A stretch of 64,000 nt of DNA from Hamadaea sp. (GTDB taxonomy: Bacteria; Actinomycetota; Actinomycetes; Mycobacteriales; Micromonosporaceae), in assembly GCF_013362815.1 (NCBI RefSeq), contig NZ_JABFVK010000013.1, positions 558,001-622,000 of the forward strand, given 5' to 3'. Below, piece by piece: positions 42,751-52,056 of this stretch. Below the pieces are notes generated by a model. That model saw nothing but the letters and a program-made list of their open reading frames with translations, did no database searches and was not told the origin of the DNA. The stretch's first letter is position 1, and every line of letters starts with the position of its first letter. The translations under genes were made by a program, and so were the position numbers.

Positions 42751-42848
42751 GTGTTCGACCCTATTCGCGCCGGCGCCCGCCGGGCTTGGAGATTCGCGCC
42801 AGGTACGCGCAGGCCGGCTCGCCGAGAACGGCCAGTAGGCTGGGCCGG

Positions 42849-43631
42849 GTGAGTGGCGAGAACCGCGGCATCCTCTATCCGGCCCGGCTGCCGGACCTCC
42901 AGCGGCTGGCCGCCCCGGACTCGGTCGCCGAGCTGGTTCGGTGGTTCTGGATCCCCGAGTGGGACATCGCCCCCGGGCGTACCTCGCGGCAGCATCTGGT
43001 GTCGTTCCCGGCGAGCAACCTGGTCGTGCAACCGGACCTGGTGATGTTGTCCGGCCCGCAGACGCGGGCGTCCCATCGCGACCTGACCGGCCGAGGCTGG
43101 GCGGTCGGCGCGCTGCTGCGCCCGGCGGCGACTCCGTCGTTCACCGAGGCACCGGCCGATCTGCGCGACACCGTACGCCCGTTCGACGCACCTGAGCTGC
43201 AGGAAGCGGTCGTGGCGGCGATGACCGTCGCCGATCGCGACGAACGGCACGCCGCCGCGGTGGACGCCTTCTCGACGTGGCTGGACAAGAACTTCCAGCC
43301 CGCGACGGATCAGGGTCGCCAGGCCAACGATCTGGCCGACCTGCTGGACGGTGACGCCACGGTGCGTACGCTCGACGACGCCGCCGCGCGGCTGCACCTG
43401 GCCCCGCGTACGGTGCAACGCCTGGCCACCCGCTATGTGGGGTTGTCCCCGGTGGAGATGATCCGCCGCCGTCGCCTGCAAGAGGCGGCTCAGCGGGTGC
43501 GTACCGAGCCGGGGGTGAGCCTCGCCGGGATCGCCACCGAACTCGGCTACGCCGACCACGGCCACCTGACCCGGGAGTTCCGCGAGCGGCTGGGTTTCAC
43601 CCCGAGCGGCTACCGCGCCGAGGCCGATTAG
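42849..43631 (+). CDS. AraC-family transcriptional regulator
   Basis: A 260-residue regulator with an N-terminal sensing domain (DUF6597-like, 'VRWFWIPEWDIAPGRTSRQHLVSFPASNLVVQPDLV') and a C-terminal AraC double helix-turn-helix ('LAPRTVQRLATRYVGLSPVEMIRRRRLQEAAQRV', 'IATELGYADHGHLTREFRERLGFTPSGYR'). GTG 42849 is preferred over the in-frame ATG 42786: TAGGCT ends 7 bases before it and the extension is not conserved-looking. It is divergent from the VOC gene, 98 bases away. Confidence 0.88.
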   Translation: MSGENRGILYPARLPDLQRLAAPDSVAELVRWFWIPEWDIAPGRTSRQHLVSFPASNLVVQPDLVMLSGPQTRASHRDLTGRGWAVGALLRPAATPSFTEAPADLRDTVRPFDAPELQEAVVAAMTVADRDERHAAAVDAFSTWLDKNFQPATDQGRQANDLADLLDGDATVRTLDDAAARLHLAPRTVQRLATRYVGLSPVEMIRRRRLQEAAQRVRTEPGVSLAGIATELGYADHGHLTREFRERLGFTPSGYRAEAD

Positions 43632-43635
43632 GCGC

Positions 43636-43851
43636 TCAGACGACGAGCTGCTGGTGGTAGGACCACTCCGCGCCGCCGTAGCCCCGGGGCGTCTCGTGAT
43701 CCGGCCGCCCCTCCGGGCCGAAGTCGTGGTCGGCCACCGACAGGCCGTTGTGCTCGGACGCGAAATCCGGCTCCCACGCGAGCTCGAGGGCCTCCTCGGA
43801 CCGGTTCGGCCCGGTTTCGCGGGGTTGTTCAGCGTCGACCATGGTCACCAC
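43636..43851 (-). CDS. Small acidic hypothetical protein
   Basis: A 71-residue hydrophilic protein with no membrane segment or recognised domain ('SEEALELAWEPDFASEHNGLSVADHDFGPEGRPDHETPRGYGG'). Codon usage looks coding, and it fills the gap between convergent AraC and WYL regulator genes. The start could be GTG 43851, GTG 43848 or ATG 43842. Function unknown. Confidence 0.5.
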   Translation of the reverse strand: MVTMVDAEQPRETGPNRSEEALELAWEPDFASEHNGLSVADHDFGPEGRPDHETPRGYGGAEWSYHQQLVV

Positions 43852-43905
43852 CCCGTATGCCAGTGTGCCCCGCCGGACGCTGTCGCGCTGGGGAAGGCGC
43901 GGACT

Positions 43906-44877
43906 CTAGTCCAGCGCGGCGGTGAATCGGGCCGCGACGGCAGCGACGGCGGCCCGCAGCTCCGGTCCGCCCACGACCCGGAACGCGAACGGGACGGCGG
44001 CCAGCCATTCCTGGGCGTACATCGCGGGGTTGTTCGTCGTGCCGACCACTCGGCAGCCGTCGCCCCACGGTTCCAGCCGGCCCATCGTCGGGCGGATCCA
44101 CGGCGCGACCTCGGCCATCGGCGCGTCGAACACCACCTCGGTCGCCATCGGCCAGCCCGATCCCAGGTTCTCGGCCAGCGCGCGGACGGGGTCGAGGTTC
44201 TCCGGCGGGATGAACTGCTGATCCGTCGGCTCGACGGCGCTGATGCGGTCGATCCGATAGGTACGCACGGCGTCCGCCCGATGTGAGTGGCACAGCAGGT
44301 ACCAGCGTCCATATCGGACGACCACCGCCCAGGGGTCCACATCGGATTCCCAGTCGGTGTCACCGTCCGGCCGCCGGGTACGCGGGCTGCGATAGGTCAG
44401 CCGGACCCGCCGATGCTCGGCGACGGCGGCGACCAGGACGCTGGTGGTAGCCGGATCCGGGCGGGAGGCGTACTGGTCGGGGGTGGCCGCGATGTTCTCG
44501 CGGAGGGCGGCGGCCTGACGGCCGATGCCCTCCGGCAGCGCCCGGATGACCTTGCCGAGGGCGGAGCCGACCGTGTCGTCCGAATCGGTCGCGGCGGGTC
44601 GGCCGTCCAGCACCGCCATGACGAGCGCCAGCGCCTCACCCTGCGAGAACACGATCGGTGGCAGGCGTACACCCCGGCCCAGCCGGTAGCCGCCGTGCGG
44701 GCCGCGCAGCGAGTCCACCGGTACGCCCGCCTCGCGCAGGATCTCGACGTAGCGACGGGCCGCGCGCTCGGTGACGCCGAGCCGTTCGCCGAGCTCCTCG
44801 GCGGTGACGCCGGGCCGGGTCTGCAGGATCTCCAGCGTGCGGAGCGCGCGGGCGGTCGGGCTCGGTTGGGCGGACAT
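43906..44877 (-). CDS. WYL-domain transcriptional regulator (YafY/DeoR-like)
   Basis: A 323-residue regulator with an N-terminal winged helix-turn-helix ('ARALRTLEILQTRPGVTAEELGERLGVTERAARRYVEILREAGVPV', 'GPHGGYRLG'), a WYL ligand-binding domain ('YGRWYLLCHSHRADAVRTYRIDRIS') and a WCX C-terminal domain. It is divergent from the alpha/beta hydrolase gene and likely controls it. ATG 44877 is chosen over the frame extension because TACGCT ends 6 bases upstream; no ribosome site is visible. Confidence 0.88.
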   Translation of the reverse strand: MSAQPSPTARALRTLEILQTRPGVTAEELGERLGVTERAARRYVEILREAGVPVDSLRGPHGGYRLGRGVRLPPIVFSQGEALALVMAVLDGRPAATDSDDTVGSALGKVIRALPEGIGRQAAALRENIAATPDQYASRPDPATTSVLVAAVAEHRRVRLTYRSPRTRRPDGDTDWESDVDPWAVVVRYGRWYLLCHSHRADAVRTYRIDRISAVEPTDQQFIPPENLDPVRALAENLGSGWPMATEVVFDAPMAEVAPWIRPTMGRLEPWGDGCRVVGTTNNPAMYAQEWLAAVPFAFRVVGGPELRAAVAAVAARFTAALD

Positions 44878-44987
44878 CCGGCCAGCGTAAACCGACTGAA
44901 TCACAAACCGGAAGTAGAACGTCCGGAATCGGGTCTACGGTGACCGGGTAAGCCTCACAGGGACACCCGGCAGAAAGCGATCACGAC

Positions 44988-45674
44988 ATGGACATCCTGC
45001 TCATCGGCGGTCTTTGGCTCAGCGGAGCGGCTTGGGACGAGGTGGTTCCGGCGCTCGAGGACCTCGGTCACCGCCCGATCCCGGTCACGCTGCCCGGCCA
45101 GGGCGCGGAGCCGGCCGACGCCACGCTCGACGACCAGGTGGCCGCCGTGGTCGCCGCCGTCGACGGAGCGTCCGGCCGGCCGCTCGTCGTGGGTCATTCC
45201 GCCGCCTGCTCGCTGGCCTGGCTCGCCGCCGACGCCCGGCCGGACCGGGTCGCGAAGACGGCTCTGATCGGCGGCTTCCCGTCGGCCGACGGCGACTTCT
45301 ACGGGCCTTCCTTCGACATCGTCGACGGGGCAATGCCGTTCCCCGGCTGGGGCCCGTTCGACGGACCGGACTCCGCCGACCTCGACGAGGCGGCCCGGCA
45401 GCGGCTGGCCGACGCCGCCATCCCGGTTCCCGAGGGCGTCGCCCACGCCGTCGTACGCCTGACCGACGAGCGCCGCTACGACATCCCGGTGGTGCTGATC
45501 TGCCCGGAGTTCTCTCCGGCCCAGGCCCGGGAATGGGTCGACGGCGGTGAGGTGCCGGAGCTGGCGAAGGCCAAGCACGTCGAATACGTCGACATCGACT
45601 CGGGACACTGGCCGATGGTCAGCTGCCCGGTCGAGCTGGCCCGCGTCATCGCGGCGGTCGCCGACGCCAAGTGA
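44988..45674 (+). CDS. Alpha/beta hydrolase (short, EstC/SalE-like)
   Basis: A 228-residue cytosolic alpha/beta hydrolase. The core begins at once ('ILLIGGLWLSGAAWDEVVPAL'), the nucleophile elbow is 'VVGHSAACSLAWL' and the catalytic His is 'DIDSGHWPMVSCP'. The length fits the small esterase/thioesterase-like subfamily. Its promoter region is shared with the divergent WYL regulator, so it is the likely regulated gene. Substrate unknown. Confidence 0.85.
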   Translation: MDILLIGGLWLSGAAWDEVVPALEDLGHRPIPVTLPGQGAEPADATLDDQVAAVVAAVDGASGRPLVVGHSAACSLAWLAADARPDRVAKTALIGGFPSADGDFYGPSFDIVDGAMPFPGWGPFDGPDSADLDEAARQRLADAAIPVPEGVAHAVVRLTDERRYDIPVVLICPEFSPAQAREWVDGGEVPELAKAKHVEYVDIDSGHWPMVSCPVELARVIAAVADAK

Positions 45675-45680
45675 GCGCGC

Positions 45681-45710
45681 GGGCTGCCCTCACCATTCGG
45701 AGGGCAGCCC
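45681..45710. terminator. Hairpin terminator overlapping the sigma-factor stop codon
   Basis: GGGCTGCCCTC (45681-45691) and GAGGGCAGCCC (45700-45710) form a perfect 11-bp stem with an 8-base loop between the convergent hydrolase and sigma-factor genes; the stem includes the sigma-factor stop. Confidence 0.75.
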
Positions 45711-46691
45711 GAACCACCGCAGCGATCGGTCGTCGAACCTGGTCAGGGCGGCGATCCGGGAGCCGCTCAGGGTCGCCGCCATCACCCCGATCCCGGTATG
45801 CGTACCGTCGTCCGCGGGGCGGTAGATGCCGAATGCCGGTGATCCGTTGGCCCGCGTCGGCAGCAGAGCGTAGTGCCGGCCGGTGCTGAACACCGTCTCG
45901 CAGAACCTGGTGGCGGCGGCGATCCCGATGTACTCGAACGGCACCGGCGGCATCGAGATGAACACGTCGTCGGTCAGCAACGCCACGAGCGCACCGACGT
46001 CGGCCGACTCGTACGCGCTGACGAACTTCGCGACGATCGCGTCCTCGGCCGCCGACGCCGTCGGCGGCGCGGGCGCGCGGTCGCTCGGGTCGGGCAGGCG
46101 GGTCTGCAGACCGGCCCGGGCTCGGCGGAGTGCGCTGGTCACCGACTCGACCGTCGTGTCGAGCATGTCGGCCACCTCGGCGGCGTGGAAGCCGAGCACG
46201 TCCCGCAGCACGAGGACGGCGAGCTGGCGCGGCGGCAGGATCTGCAACGCCGTCACGAAGGCCAGCGAGATGGACTCGGTCTGCTCGTAGCGGGCCTCCG
46301 GCCCGATCGGCACGCCCGAGGCGCCCGCCAGCAACGCGTCGGGATACGGCTCCAGCCAGGGCACTTCGCCGAGCTGGGTGGGCTCGGGCGGGCTCACCCC
46401 CGGAAAGCCCCACTCCGTGGCCGGTCGCCGTCGCGCCGAGCGGAGCGTGTTGAGGCACCGGTTGGTGGCGATCCGGTAGAGCCAGGTCCGGATCGACGAT
46501 CGCTCCGCGAATCCGGCCAGGCCCTGCCAGGCGGCCAGCATGGTGTCCTGCAACGCGTCCTCGGCGTCCTGCACCGAACCGAGCATGCGGTAGCAGTGCA
46601 CGTGCAGTTCCCGCCGATACGGCTCGGTGAGCGCCCGGAACGCGTCGCCGTCGCCGGCCCGCGCCCGGGAGATCAGATCCGTCGTGACCAC
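45690..46691 (-). CDS. ECF sigma factor with C-terminal SnoaL-like domain
   Basis: A 333-residue extracytoplasmic-function-type sigma factor. Region 2 is 'VHCYRMLGSVQDAEDALQDTMLAAWQGLAGF...SIRTWLYRIATNRCLNTLRS'; region 4 is 'LPPRQLAVLVLRDVLGFHAAEVADMLDTTVESVTSALRRAR'; a SnoaL/NTF2-like domain (about 225-330) follows. Such fused sigma factors (SigG/SigJ-like) usually lack an anti-sigma factor and use the C-terminal domain for control; no anti-sigma gene is seen here. Start GTG 46691 has AAGGACGG upstream. Confidence 0.9.
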   Translation of the reverse strand: MVTTDLISRARAGDGDAFRALTEPYRRELHVHCYRMLGSVQDAEDALQDTMLAAWQGLAGFAERSSIRTWLYRIATNRCLNTLRSARRRPATEWGFPGVSPPEPTQLGEVPWLEPYPDALLAGASGVPIGPEARYEQTESISLAFVTALQILPPRQLAVLVLRDVLGFHAAEVADMLDTTVESVTSALRRARAGLQTRLPDPSDRAPAPPTASAAEDAIVAKFVSAYESADVGALVALLTDDVFISMPPVPFEYIGIAAATRFCETVFSTGRHYALLPTRANGSPAFGIYRPADDGTHTGIGVMAATLSGSRIAALTRFDDRSLRWFGLPSEW

Positions 46692-46733
46692 AATCCCGTC
46701 CTTCCGCCGTCTACGCCCATCCTGACCACATCG

Positions 46734-48188
46734 TCAGCGGCTCGCCGTGGCACTCTCCGACGAACCGGCGCTCTGCGAAGGAGTGGACACCGCCGGGGTC
46801 GCGAACTGGGCGGTGATCCGGCGGCCGAGCGTACCGGTTCCGGCGAGGGCCGCCCCGACGGCGAGCGCCGCGCAGCCGACCAGCGCCGGAGTGAACCCCC
46901 CGACGAAGTCGGCGGGCGAGGCGTACCCGCCGGCGACGGCGAACACGGCGACGACCGCCGCCACGCCGAACGCCCCGCCGAGCTGCCGCAACGCGCCGTA
47001 CGCCCCGGACGCCTTGCCGAGATCGGGCGGAGCGACCGCACCGAGCACCGCGCTCTGCGTCGCCGGGATCGAGGCGGCGACCCCGATGCCGGACAAGATC
47101 AGCGGCGCCACGAGCTCCCAGTACGCGACCCCGGGCGCGGCGACGGCGGCGATCCACACCATCGAGAGGCCGTGCAGCAGCATGCCGCCCACGATGAACG
47201 GGCGCTCGCCGTACCGGGGGATCAGCGAGCCGACCAAACGGGGGACCAGCGCCGTCATCGCACCCCACGGCACCAGCCGCAACCCGGCCTCAAGCGGTCC
47301 CGTCGACAGCCCCACCTGGAAGAACTGTGCCATGAAGTAGACCGAGCTGAAGGCCGACGCCCACACGAAGAAGATCGCGGCGTTGCCCGCCGCGAAGGCG
47401 CGTACGCCGAACAGCCGCAACGGCAGCATCGGCTGATCGGTCCGGCGCTCCACCAGGAGGAAGGCCACCGTCAGGACGACTCCCGCGCCCAGCGTCAGCA
47501 GCGTCTCCGGGCCGGTCCACCCGGCGGTGTTGGCCCGGACGAGGCCCCAGACGAGCCCCAGCGCCGCCCCGCTCGACAGCAGCAGTCCGGGCAGGTCCAG
47601 GCGTACCTTCACGCCCGCGCTGGGCGAGATCCGGGTCAGCACCAGCCCGATGAGGATCGCCGCGAGCGGCACGTTGATCCAGAAGATCCAACGCCAGGAC
47701 GTGCCGTCGGCGATCGCGCCGCCGAGCACCGGCCCGAGCGGGACGGACGTGCCGACGACCGCGGAGAACATGCCCAGCGCGCGGGCTCGGGTCGCTGGGG
47801 AGACCGCCGCGCCGAGCAGTGTCAGCGCCAGCGGCATGACGGCCGCCGCGCCCGCGCCCTGGACCGCGCGGGCGGCGATGAGCCAGCCCGCGTCCGGTGC
47901 GGCGGCGCAGCCCGCCGAGGCCACGGCGAAGACGGCGAGACCCAAGAGGAAGATCCGCCGCCGGCCGAACCGATCGCCGAGCGCTGCCGCCGTCAGCAGC
48001 AAGACGGCGAAACTCAACGTGTACGCGTTCACCGTCCACTCGAGTTGTTCGGTGGACGCGTGCAGATCCAGGCGCAGTGTCGTCAACGCGGTCGCCACGA
48101 CGGTGGTGTCGAGCCCGACGAGCAGCGCGGAGATCGCCGTGAGCCCGACGACCCAGCGCTGCGAGGTGGTCAGAGAGTGGTGAGTCAT
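46734..48188 (-). CDS. MFS multidrug exporter (DHA2/EmrB-QacA type)
   Basis: A 484-residue exporter with about 14 predicted helices. Motif A 'LGDRFGRRRIFLLGLAVFAVASAGCA' and motif C-like 'SAVVGTSVPLGPVLGGAIADGTSWRWIFWINVPLA' identify DHA2 drug:proton antiporters. ATG 48188 is chosen since the first helix begins shortly after; the upstream frame is arginine-rich. It is divergent from another membrane-protein gene. Substrates unknown. Confidence 0.88.
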   Translation of the reverse strand: MTHHSLTTSQRWVVGLTAISALLVGLDTTVVATALTTLRLDLHASTEQLEWTVNAYTLSFAVLLLTAAALGDRFGRRRIFLLGLAVFAVASAGCAAAPDAGWLIAARAVQGAGAAAVMPLALTLLGAAVSPATRARALGMFSAVVGTSVPLGPVLGGAIADGTSWRWIFWINVPLAAILIGLVLTRISPSAGVKVRLDLPGLLLSSGAALGLVWGLVRANTAGWTGPETLLTLGAGVVLTVAFLLVERRTDQPMLPLRLFGVRAFAAGNAAIFFVWASAFSSVYFMAQFFQVGLSTGPLEAGLRLVPWGAMTALVPRLVGSLIPRYGERPFIVGGMLLHGLSMVWIAAVAAPGVAYWELVAPLILSGIGVAASIPATQSAVLGAVAPPDLGKASGAYGALRQLGGAFGVAAVVAVFAVAGGYASPADFVGGFTPALVGCAALAVGAALAGTGTLGRRITAQFATPAVSTPSQSAGSSESATASR

Positions 48189-48295
48189 GGCGATGGTGAC
48201 ACCGCCGCCGGCCCGAACTGGGCGGCGCGCACCCGCGAATGAGACGGCCGTCACGGTCGCGCTCTCATTGTGTGCGCTCCCATTAGGGTACGCGT

Positions 48296-48820
48296 GTGCG
48301 AACGGTCAAGGTCGAAACCCCCAGCGGCCAGACGTGGGGCGTACGCGTGGTGTGGCAGCCGCGGTGGAGCGCGCTGGTGCGGCGGTTCGGGGCCTGGCGG
48401 CGCAAACGCAAGGGCGAGAAGAGCTCCGGTGTCGGCGACTTCAGCGGCTGTGGTGACGTCGGGGGCTGCGGCGGCGACGACTTGGGCGCGATCGTTCTCG
48501 GGATCGTGCTGTTCATCGTCGGCGTACTGCTCTTCTGGTTCATCCTGCTGCCGTTGCTGCTGCTCGTCGTCGACATCCTCGTCATCGTTCTGCTGCTCCT
48601 GGTCGCCATCCCGGCCCGGGTGCTGTTCCGTCGTCCGTGGACGGTCGAGGCGGCGTACGACGACGGGCAGAACGAGCAGATCTTCTCCACCGACGTCGTC
48701 GGCTGGCGGCGCGCGCTGGCGACCCGGGACGACATCGCGGCGAAGTTGGCGCAGGGCTATCCGGTGCCGGTCGTGGGCACGCTGCGTACGCGGCTCAGCG
48801 GCCCGCCCGCCGAGTCATGA
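48296..48820 (+). CDS. Membrane protein with Cys/Gly-rich segment, hypothetical
   Basis: A 174-residue protein, not recognised. A basic N-terminal region is followed by the Cys/Gly/Asp-rich stretch 'GVGDFSGCGDVGGCGGDDLG', two adjacent hydrophobic helices ('AIVLGIVLFIVGVLLFWFILL', 'LLLVVDILVIVLLLLVAIP') and a soluble C-terminal domain of about 60 residues. GTG 48296 has TAGGGT 6 bases upstream and no ribosome site. Its stop overlaps the following MFS gene as ATGA, so the two are coupled. It may assist that transporter; this is inference. Confidence 0.65.
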   Translation: MRTVKVETPSGQTWGVRVVWQPRWSALVRRFGAWRRKRKGEKSSGVGDFSGCGDVGGCGGDDLGAIVLGIVLFIVGVLLFWFILLPLLLLVVDILVIVLLLLVAIPARVLFRRPWTVEAAYDDGQNEQIFSTDVVGWRRALATRDDIAAKLAQGYPVPVVGTLRTRLSGPPAES

Positions 48821-50034
48821 CCACCACCGAGACGCGGGCCGCCGCCGGTCGGCTCGGGCGCGCGATGCTGCCGCTCGCGCTCGTCTTCTTCTCCGTCGGC
48901 GTCTCGACCGCGCTGGTCTACCCGTTCCTCGCGCTGTTTCTCGACACCGCGGTGCACGCCAGCCCGCTCCAGATCACGGTGTTCCTGGTCGTTTCGCCCC
49001 TGTCCGGCGTCTTCGCCGCCAGCGCGCTCGGCCGGTTGTCGGACCGGCGGGCCGTCCGGCGCGGGCTCATGCTCCTCGCAGCGGTGGGCGGGTTCGCCAG
49101 CGCCGGGCTGACCGCCGTCGTCCGGAACTACTGGCTGCTGCTCACGCTCGCGGTGACTGGCTGGGCCCTGGCCAATGCGCTCTTCCCGCAGACTTTGGCG
49201 TACGCCCGCCAGGTGCTCGTGCGCGATCGGCCGGATCGGGCCACCCTGGGACTGAGCGCACTGCGGACGGTGTTCTCCGTCGCCTGGGTCGTCGGCCCGT
49301 CGCTGGCGGCGTTCGTCATGAAGGCCGGCGGCTTCACCTGGTTGTACGCCTTCGCCGGAGCGATGTACGCCGTCGCCGGGCTGCTGGTGTTCTTCCTGTT
49401 CGACTCCGATCAGCCCCAGCCGAAGGCCACCCCGTCCGGCGCGGCCGACGCCGACGTCCCGCTGGAGACCTCCTGGTGGACGCTGATGGCGACCGCGGCG
49501 GGGTTCACGTTGCTGCAAGCGCCGCTGACGCTGATCTCCCAGGTCCTGCCGATCTACATCGGGCGGTACCTCGGCGGCGACGTCACCGACACCGGCCTGA
49601 TCCTCGGCGTGTGCGCCTTCCTGGAGATCCCGTTCATGCTCGGCCTCGGCGCGATCACCAGCCGGATCAGCGTACGCACGGTGGTGCTCGCCGGCAGTTG
49701 CTGCGGCGTGGCGTACTTCGCCCTCGCGTCGACGGCGACCGCCGTCTGGCACCTGGTGGCCGCGCAGATCCTGAACGCGCTGTTCATCTCGGCCGTCGCC
49801 GGAGTCGGCATCTCCTACATGCAGGGCATGCTGCCCCGGCATCCCGGGCGGGCCACCGCGCTGTTCACCAACTCGTTCCCGATCGGGGCGATGGTCGCCG
49901 GGCCGCTGTTCGGCGTGGCCCAGCATTTCGGGTTCCGGCTGGCCTGGCCGATCGCGACCGCCGTCTGCGCCGTCGGCCTGCTCCTGCTGTGGACCACCCG
50001 GCCGACGCCGGCTGCCGAACCGGCCGTCACGTAG
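48817..50034 (+). CDS. MFS transporter, sugar-efflux-like (SetA type)
   Basis: A 405-residue 12-helix MFS protein. The N-terminal helix 'GVSTALVYPFLALFLDTAVHASPLQI' and the loop 'GRLSDRRAVRRGLMLL' resemble sugar efflux transporters of the SetA/SotA group. ATG 48817 overlaps the previous stop. The 3' end overlaps the convergent nhaC gene by 8 bases. Substrate is not determinable; sugar or drug export are both possible. Confidence 0.85.
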   Translation: MTTTETRAAAGRLGRAMLPLALVFFSVGVSTALVYPFLALFLDTAVHASPLQITVFLVVSPLSGVFAASALGRLSDRRAVRRGLMLLAAVGGFASAGLTAVVRNYWLLLTLAVTGWALANALFPQTLAYARQVLVRDRPDRATLGLSALRTVFSVAWVVGPSLAAFVMKAGGFTWLYAFAGAMYAVAGLLVFFLFDSDQPQPKATPSGAADADVPLETSWWTLMATAAGFTLLQAPLTLISQVLPIYIGRYLGGDVTDTGLILGVCAFLEIPFMLGLGAITSRISVRTVVLAGSCCGVAYFALASTATAVWHLVAAQILNALFISAVAGVGISYMQGMLPRHPGRATALFTNSFPIGAMVAGPLFGVAQHFGFRLAWPIATAVCAVGLLLLWTTRPTPAAEPAVT

Positions 50035-51487
50035 CGCCGGTGGACTGGTCTGACGCCTTCTCGATCTTGAATCCGGTGATGCCGTACAGCACGCTCAACG
50101 CCGGGCTCGCGTAGTTGAAGATCGCGTACGGCAGATAAGACAGCACCGGTACGCCCAGCACCGCGCCCATGAACGCCCCGCACGAGTTCCACGGCACTAG
50201 CGGCGAGGTGACCGTGGCGCTGTCGGCCGCCAGGCGGGACAGGTTCGTCGCGGCGAGGCCCCGCTTCTCGAACTCCAGGCGGAACACTCGCGACGGCAAG
50301 ACGAGCGCGATGTACTGGTCGCCGGCGACGACGTTGAGCCCGAAGCCGCAGGCGAACACCGCGAGGAACAGCCGGCCGGTGCTGCTCGCCGCCCGGATCA
50401 GTGGATCGACCAGCCGGTTGATCAGGCCGAACTCCTCGAGGATCGCGCCGAAGGTGACGGCGCCGATGATCAGCCAGAGGGTGGGCAGCATGCTGTCCAT
50501 GCCACCGCGCGACAACAGCCGGTCGATTTCGCCGATGCCGGAGTCGATCTCGAACCCGTTGGCCATCGCCCGCCAGATCCCCTTGATCGAGCCGACCACC
50601 GGATTCTCGGCCGTGCCGACGAAGTCCCGCATGACCTGCGGTTGCAGGAACGCCCCGAGGATGCCGGCGAACAACGCCGAGATCATCAGCGCGAGGGTGG
50701 CCGGGACCTTCCGGACGGACAGCACCGCCAGCAGCACCAAGGGCAGCAGATTCCACGGGTTGATGTGGTAGATGTCGCCGAGACTGGCCAGCTCCACCTC
50801 TTTGCCGACCGGATTGTGCACGTCCGGTGCGCGTACCAGACTCAGAACCAGAAAGGCCACCGTGGCCAGGACGAACGCGGGGACCGAGGTCCAGGCCTGG
50901 CGTTTGATGTGCTGATGGACGTCCACCTTGACCATCTGCGCGGTCAGGATGGTGGTCTCGGACAACGGCGAGAGCTTGTCGCCCAGGTATGCCCCCGAGA
51001 TCACCGCGCCCGCCGTGATGGCGGGGGAGACGCCGAGCATCGCCGCCACCCCGATGAGCCCGGCCCCGATCGTTCCCGCGGTCGTCCACGAGCTGCCGAT
51101 GCTCATCGCGACCGCGCCGCAGATGATCGCCGCCGCGGCGTAGTACCACGACGGCGACAGCGCTTGAATGCCGTAATAGACCAGCGTCGGGATGGTTCCC
51201 GAGAGGTTCCAGATGCCGATCAGCGCGCCGACCGCGAGCAGGATCAGCACCGCGCTGGTGATCGAGGTGAACGCGTTCTGCGCGGCCCGTTCGACGTCGG
51301 CCCAGGTGTGGCCGTTCTTCATGCCGATCAGCCCGGCGACCAGCACGCAGACGATCAACGCGGCCTGGATCGGGCCGTCGAGCGCGTCGAGGCCGAACAT
51401 GGCCAGCGCCGCGGCGATCAGACCGGCCAGGACGACGAGCGGAACGATCGCGTCCAGGAGCGACGGCTCCCGCTGCTGTCTCGACAT
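50027..51487 (-). CDS. nhaC: Na+/H+ antiporter NhaC
   Basis: A 486-residue antiporter of the NhaC family with about 11-12 helices. Family segments are 'GSSWTTAGTIGAGLIGVAAMLGVSPAITAGAVISGAYLGDKLSPLSETTILTAQ' and 'NVVAGDQYIALVLPSRVFRLEFEKRGL'. It exchanges cytoplasmic sodium for protons in pH and salt homeostasis, though some members exchange malate and lactate. It is monocistronic and divergent from the peroxiredoxin gene. Confidence 0.9.
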   Translation of the reverse strand: MSRQQREPSLLDAIVPLVVLAGLIAAALAMFGLDALDGPIQAALIVCVLVAGLIGMKNGHTWADVERAAQNAFTSITSAVLILLAVGALIGIWNLSGTIPTLVYYGIQALSPSWYYAAAAIICGAVAMSIGSSWTTAGTIGAGLIGVAAMLGVSPAITAGAVISGAYLGDKLSPLSETTILTAQMVKVDVHQHIKRQAWTSVPAFVLATVAFLVLSLVRAPDVHNPVGKEVELASLGDIYHINPWNLLPLVLLAVLSVRKVPATLALMISALFAGILGAFLQPQVMRDFVGTAENPVVGSIKGIWRAMANGFEIDSGIGEIDRLLSRGGMDSMLPTLWLIIGAVTFGAILEEFGLINRLVDPLIRAASSTGRLFLAVFACGFGLNVVAGDQYIALVLPSRVFRLEFEKRGLAATNLSRLAADSATVTSPLVPWNSCGAFMGAVLGVPVLSYLPYAIFNYASPALSVLYGITGFKIEKASDQSTGAT

Positions 51488-51576
51488 GCTGCCCCCTGGT
51501 CGTGACTGTACGGACGCGGCAGCTGTTCTGGGCGATATCTGGGATAAGGTGCCGAGACTCGGGTAACGATGGCGGT

Positions 51577-52056
51577 ATGACCGAGATGCCGCAGTCCGGC
51601 GACAAGGCGCCCGACTTCACCCTGCCGTTCGGCCCGGGAGAGACCGTCAGCCTCAGCTCGCTGCGCGGACGCCCGGTCGTGCTCGCCTTCTATCCGGCTG
51701 ACTTCAGCCCCGTGTGCAGCGACCAGATGGCGCTCTACCAGGCGGTCAAGAGCGAGTTCGACCGGTACGACGCCCAGCTGTTCGGGATCTCCGTTGACGG
51801 CGTCTGGTGCCACCGCGCGTTCGCCGACAGCCGCAATCTGCGGTTCCCGCTGCTGTCGGACTTCGAGCCGAAGGGCGAGGTGTCGCGGGCGTACGGGTCG
51901 TATGACGCCGAGCTCGGCGAATCGTTGCGCAACCTGTTCGTCATCGACGCGTCGGGCACGGTGTTCTGGAGTTTCGCGTCGCCGAACGGGGTGAATCCGG
52001 GTGCCGACGGCATACTGTCGGCGCTGGAGGCGATGTCGGGCGGGGATGCGTCATGA
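51577..52056 (+). CDS. Peroxiredoxin (AhpC/TSA, AhpE/BCP-like)
   Basis: A 159-residue thiol peroxidase. The peroxidatic Cys lies in 'FYPADFSPVCSDQMALY', matching P-x-x-x-(T/S)-x-x-C; the conserved Arg is likely in the C-terminal half. It reduces hydroperoxides using thiol donors. ATG 51577 gives the usual N-terminus 'GDKAPDFTLP'; a GTG start at 51502 would add unconserved sequence. It overlaps the DsbA-like gene as ATGA (52053-52056), suggesting joint redox function. Confidence 0.88.
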   Translation: MTEMPQSGDKAPDFTLPFGPGETVSLSSLRGRPVVLAFYPADFSPVCSDQMALYQAVKSEFDRYDAQLFGISVDGVWCHRAFADSRNLRFPLLSDFEPKGEVSRAYGSYDAELGESLRNLFVIDASGTVFWSFASPNGVNPGADGILSALEAMSGGDAS

